Below, in pieces: positions 6,808-7,315 of a stretch of 7,315 nt of DNA. This stretch comes from an uncultured Clostridia bacterium (GTDB lineage: Bacteria; Bacillota_A; Clostridia; UMGS1840; HGM11507): positions 1 through 7,315 of the forward strand of contig CAKRUL010000064.1 of NCBI GenBank assembly GCA_934403665.1. The letters run 5' to 3'. Both the position numbers and the translations under genes were made by a program. How positions within the stretch are numbered: the first letter of the stretch is position 1; each line of letters begins with the position of its first letter. The notes under the pieces are model-generated. The model was given only the letters and a program-made list of their open reading frames with translations. It did not search any database and was not told the DNA's origin.

Positions 6808-6821
6808 ATTTTTACATCTTT

Positions 6822-6850
6822 ATTTTAGCACCGTTTTCCACACCATTCAA
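6822..6850 (-). promoter_or_regulatory. Sigma-A-type extended -10 promoter for the helicase-clamp operon
   Basis: The minus strand carries TTGAAT (6850-6845) as -35, exactly 17 bases of spacer, and TAAAAT (6827-6822) as -10. The latter is preceded by TGC, giving an extended -10 (TGnTAAAAT). An A/T-rich patch further upstream (about 6878-6861) could aid binding. Transcription should begin near 6815, leaving a leader of about 240 bases before the helicase ATG. The promoter lies just after the Cys-rich ORF, which supports a fresh transcription unit starting here. Confidence 0.72.
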
Positions 6851-6878
6851 TCCCTGGAGAAAAACTTTTTATATTCTT

Positions 6879-7037
6879 TCACTTGCATTCGCCGTTTTTC
6901 AACGGTACAAATTTGCTGCAAGTTCCGTTATTAAGGCAATTTATATGTTTGCAAAAAATACTTTTATTATCAAGTTCATAATCTTTTTTACCCGTCTCGC
7001 ATTTAGGACATAACTTATCTCTTTCTTCTAACACCAT
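6879..7037 (-). CDS. Small Cys-rich (zinc-ribbon-like) protein, unrecognised
   Basis: A 52-residue frame beginning MVLEERDKLCPKCE follows GGAGGG with a short spacer and ends at TGA. It contains six cysteines: a CPKC knuckle (C10, C13), then C29, C34, C40 and C51. A CPxC start with later Cys pairs suggests a small metal-binding or nucleic-acid-binding protein. No signal peptide or membrane segment is seen, and I do not recognise a family. Its SD starts just after the T run of the terminator that ends the S1-like gene, so it may be translated from read-through transcripts or from an unseen promoter. It lies upstream of the operon promoter and is probably not part of the helicase operon. Confidence 0.62.
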   Translation of the reverse strand: MVLEERDKLCPKCETGKKDYELDNKSIFCKHINCLNNGTCSKFVPLKNGECK

Positions 7038-7049
7038 AACACCCTCCAT

Positions 7050-7085
7050 AAAAAATTCAGGGCAGCCATGTTTACGGCCGCCCTG
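7050..7085 (-). terminator. Strong intrinsic terminator after the S1-like gene
   Basis: On the minus strand CAGGGCGGCC (7085-7076) pairs with GGCTGCCCTG (7067-7058) around an 8-base loop. This 10-bp GC-rich stem has one G-T wobble and is followed by GAA and six T (7055-7050). It lies directly after the triple stop of the S1-like gene and marks the end of the upstream transcription unit. Confidence 0.88.
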
Positions 7086-7091
7086 TCATTA

Positions 7092-7315
7092 TTAGTTTCT
7101 TACATTCATCTTACGTAATATCTTGCCGTACACAACCTTTTTTTCGTAGTTGTATTTTTTAATTACAATTTCAACACAGTCGCCAACCTTATAATCCCCG
7201 TCATATTCCATGGACAGATAGGAACAAAGAACATTGGTAACTCCGTCATGGAGTCTGCAAAATACACCCCCACCGTATTTCCCGACGATTGTTGCAATCC
7301 TGGTTGCTTTCAGCG
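7092..7315 (-). CDS. S1/OB-fold-like RNA-binding protein, 3' end only
   Basis: The frame enters from the window edge (first full codon at 7313) and encodes the last 73 residues. The pattern is TIVGKYGGGVFCRL, then GVTNVLCSY (24-32), YKVGDCVEIVIKKY (41-54) and KKVVYGKIL (58-66). It matches the strand order of an S1-type OB fold, in which G-x-VF.R., a glycine-aspartate turn (VGD) and a final G-K-I strand recur. Such domains bind single-stranded RNA or DNA. The gene ends with three in-frame stops in a row (TAA TAA TGA, 7094-7086) and then a terminator. The N-terminal part is outside the window, so total length and any second domain are unknown. Its link to the helicase operon is only proximity. 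Confidence 0.7.
   Translation of the reverse strand, partial: LKATRIATIVGKYGGGVFCRLHDGVTNVLCSYLSMEYDGDYKVGDCVEIVIKKYNYEKKVVYGKILRKMNVRN

Overview
All supported genes lie on the minus strand, so transcription runs from high to low coordinates. Most start codons follow strong AGGAGG-type Shine-Dalgarno (SD) sequences. GC content looks moderate and AT-rich stretches flank the promoter. Together with the gene families this suggests a mobile element (integrative-conjugative element, conjugative plasmid or large phage) of a low-to-moderate GC bacterium, probably Bacillota (Clostridia-like). The host assignment is inference. No integrase, relaxase, capsid or rRNA gene is present to settle host or element type.

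Layout in transcription order. (1) 7315-7092: the 3' end of an S1/OB-fold-like RNA-binding protein, closed by three consecutive stop codons and a strong intrinsic terminator (7085-7050). (2) 7037-6879: an unrecognised 52-residue Cys-rich protein. (3) 6850-6574: a control region with a good sigma-A-type extended -10 promoter, two 13-bp direct repeats near the predicted transcript start, two successive terminator-like hairpins each followed by a T run, and a short SD-bearing leader ORF whose last codons form the SD of the next gene. (4) 6573-3481: a large SF2/SNF2-like helicase with an inserted zinc ribbon. Its frame is interrupted by a single in-frame TAA at 4408-4410. (5) 3464-2283: a DnaN-like sliding clamp. 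(6) 2269-1910: a DUF3268-type zinc-finger protein. (7) 1893-1420: an Api92/DUF1281-like protein. (8) 1410-25: a MoxR/RavA-type AAA+ ATPase. (9) Position 4: the start codon of a further gene that leaves the window.

Genes 4-9 are separated by only 9-20 bases and read as one operon driven from the promoter at 6850-6822. The likely theme is an element-encoded DNA replication or processing module. The helicase reading frame ends in QMSLFDL, a textbook beta-clamp-binding motif, and the very next gene encodes a clamp, so a dedicated helicase-clamp pair is plausible. The MoxR ATPase probably works with the gene just beyond the window, which in this family is often a VWA-domain partner. The three most notable points are the helicase-clamp pairing, the nonsense codon that would remove the helicase's second motor domain and clamp motif, and the tandem terminators between the promoter and the first operon gene, which imply attenuation or antitermination.
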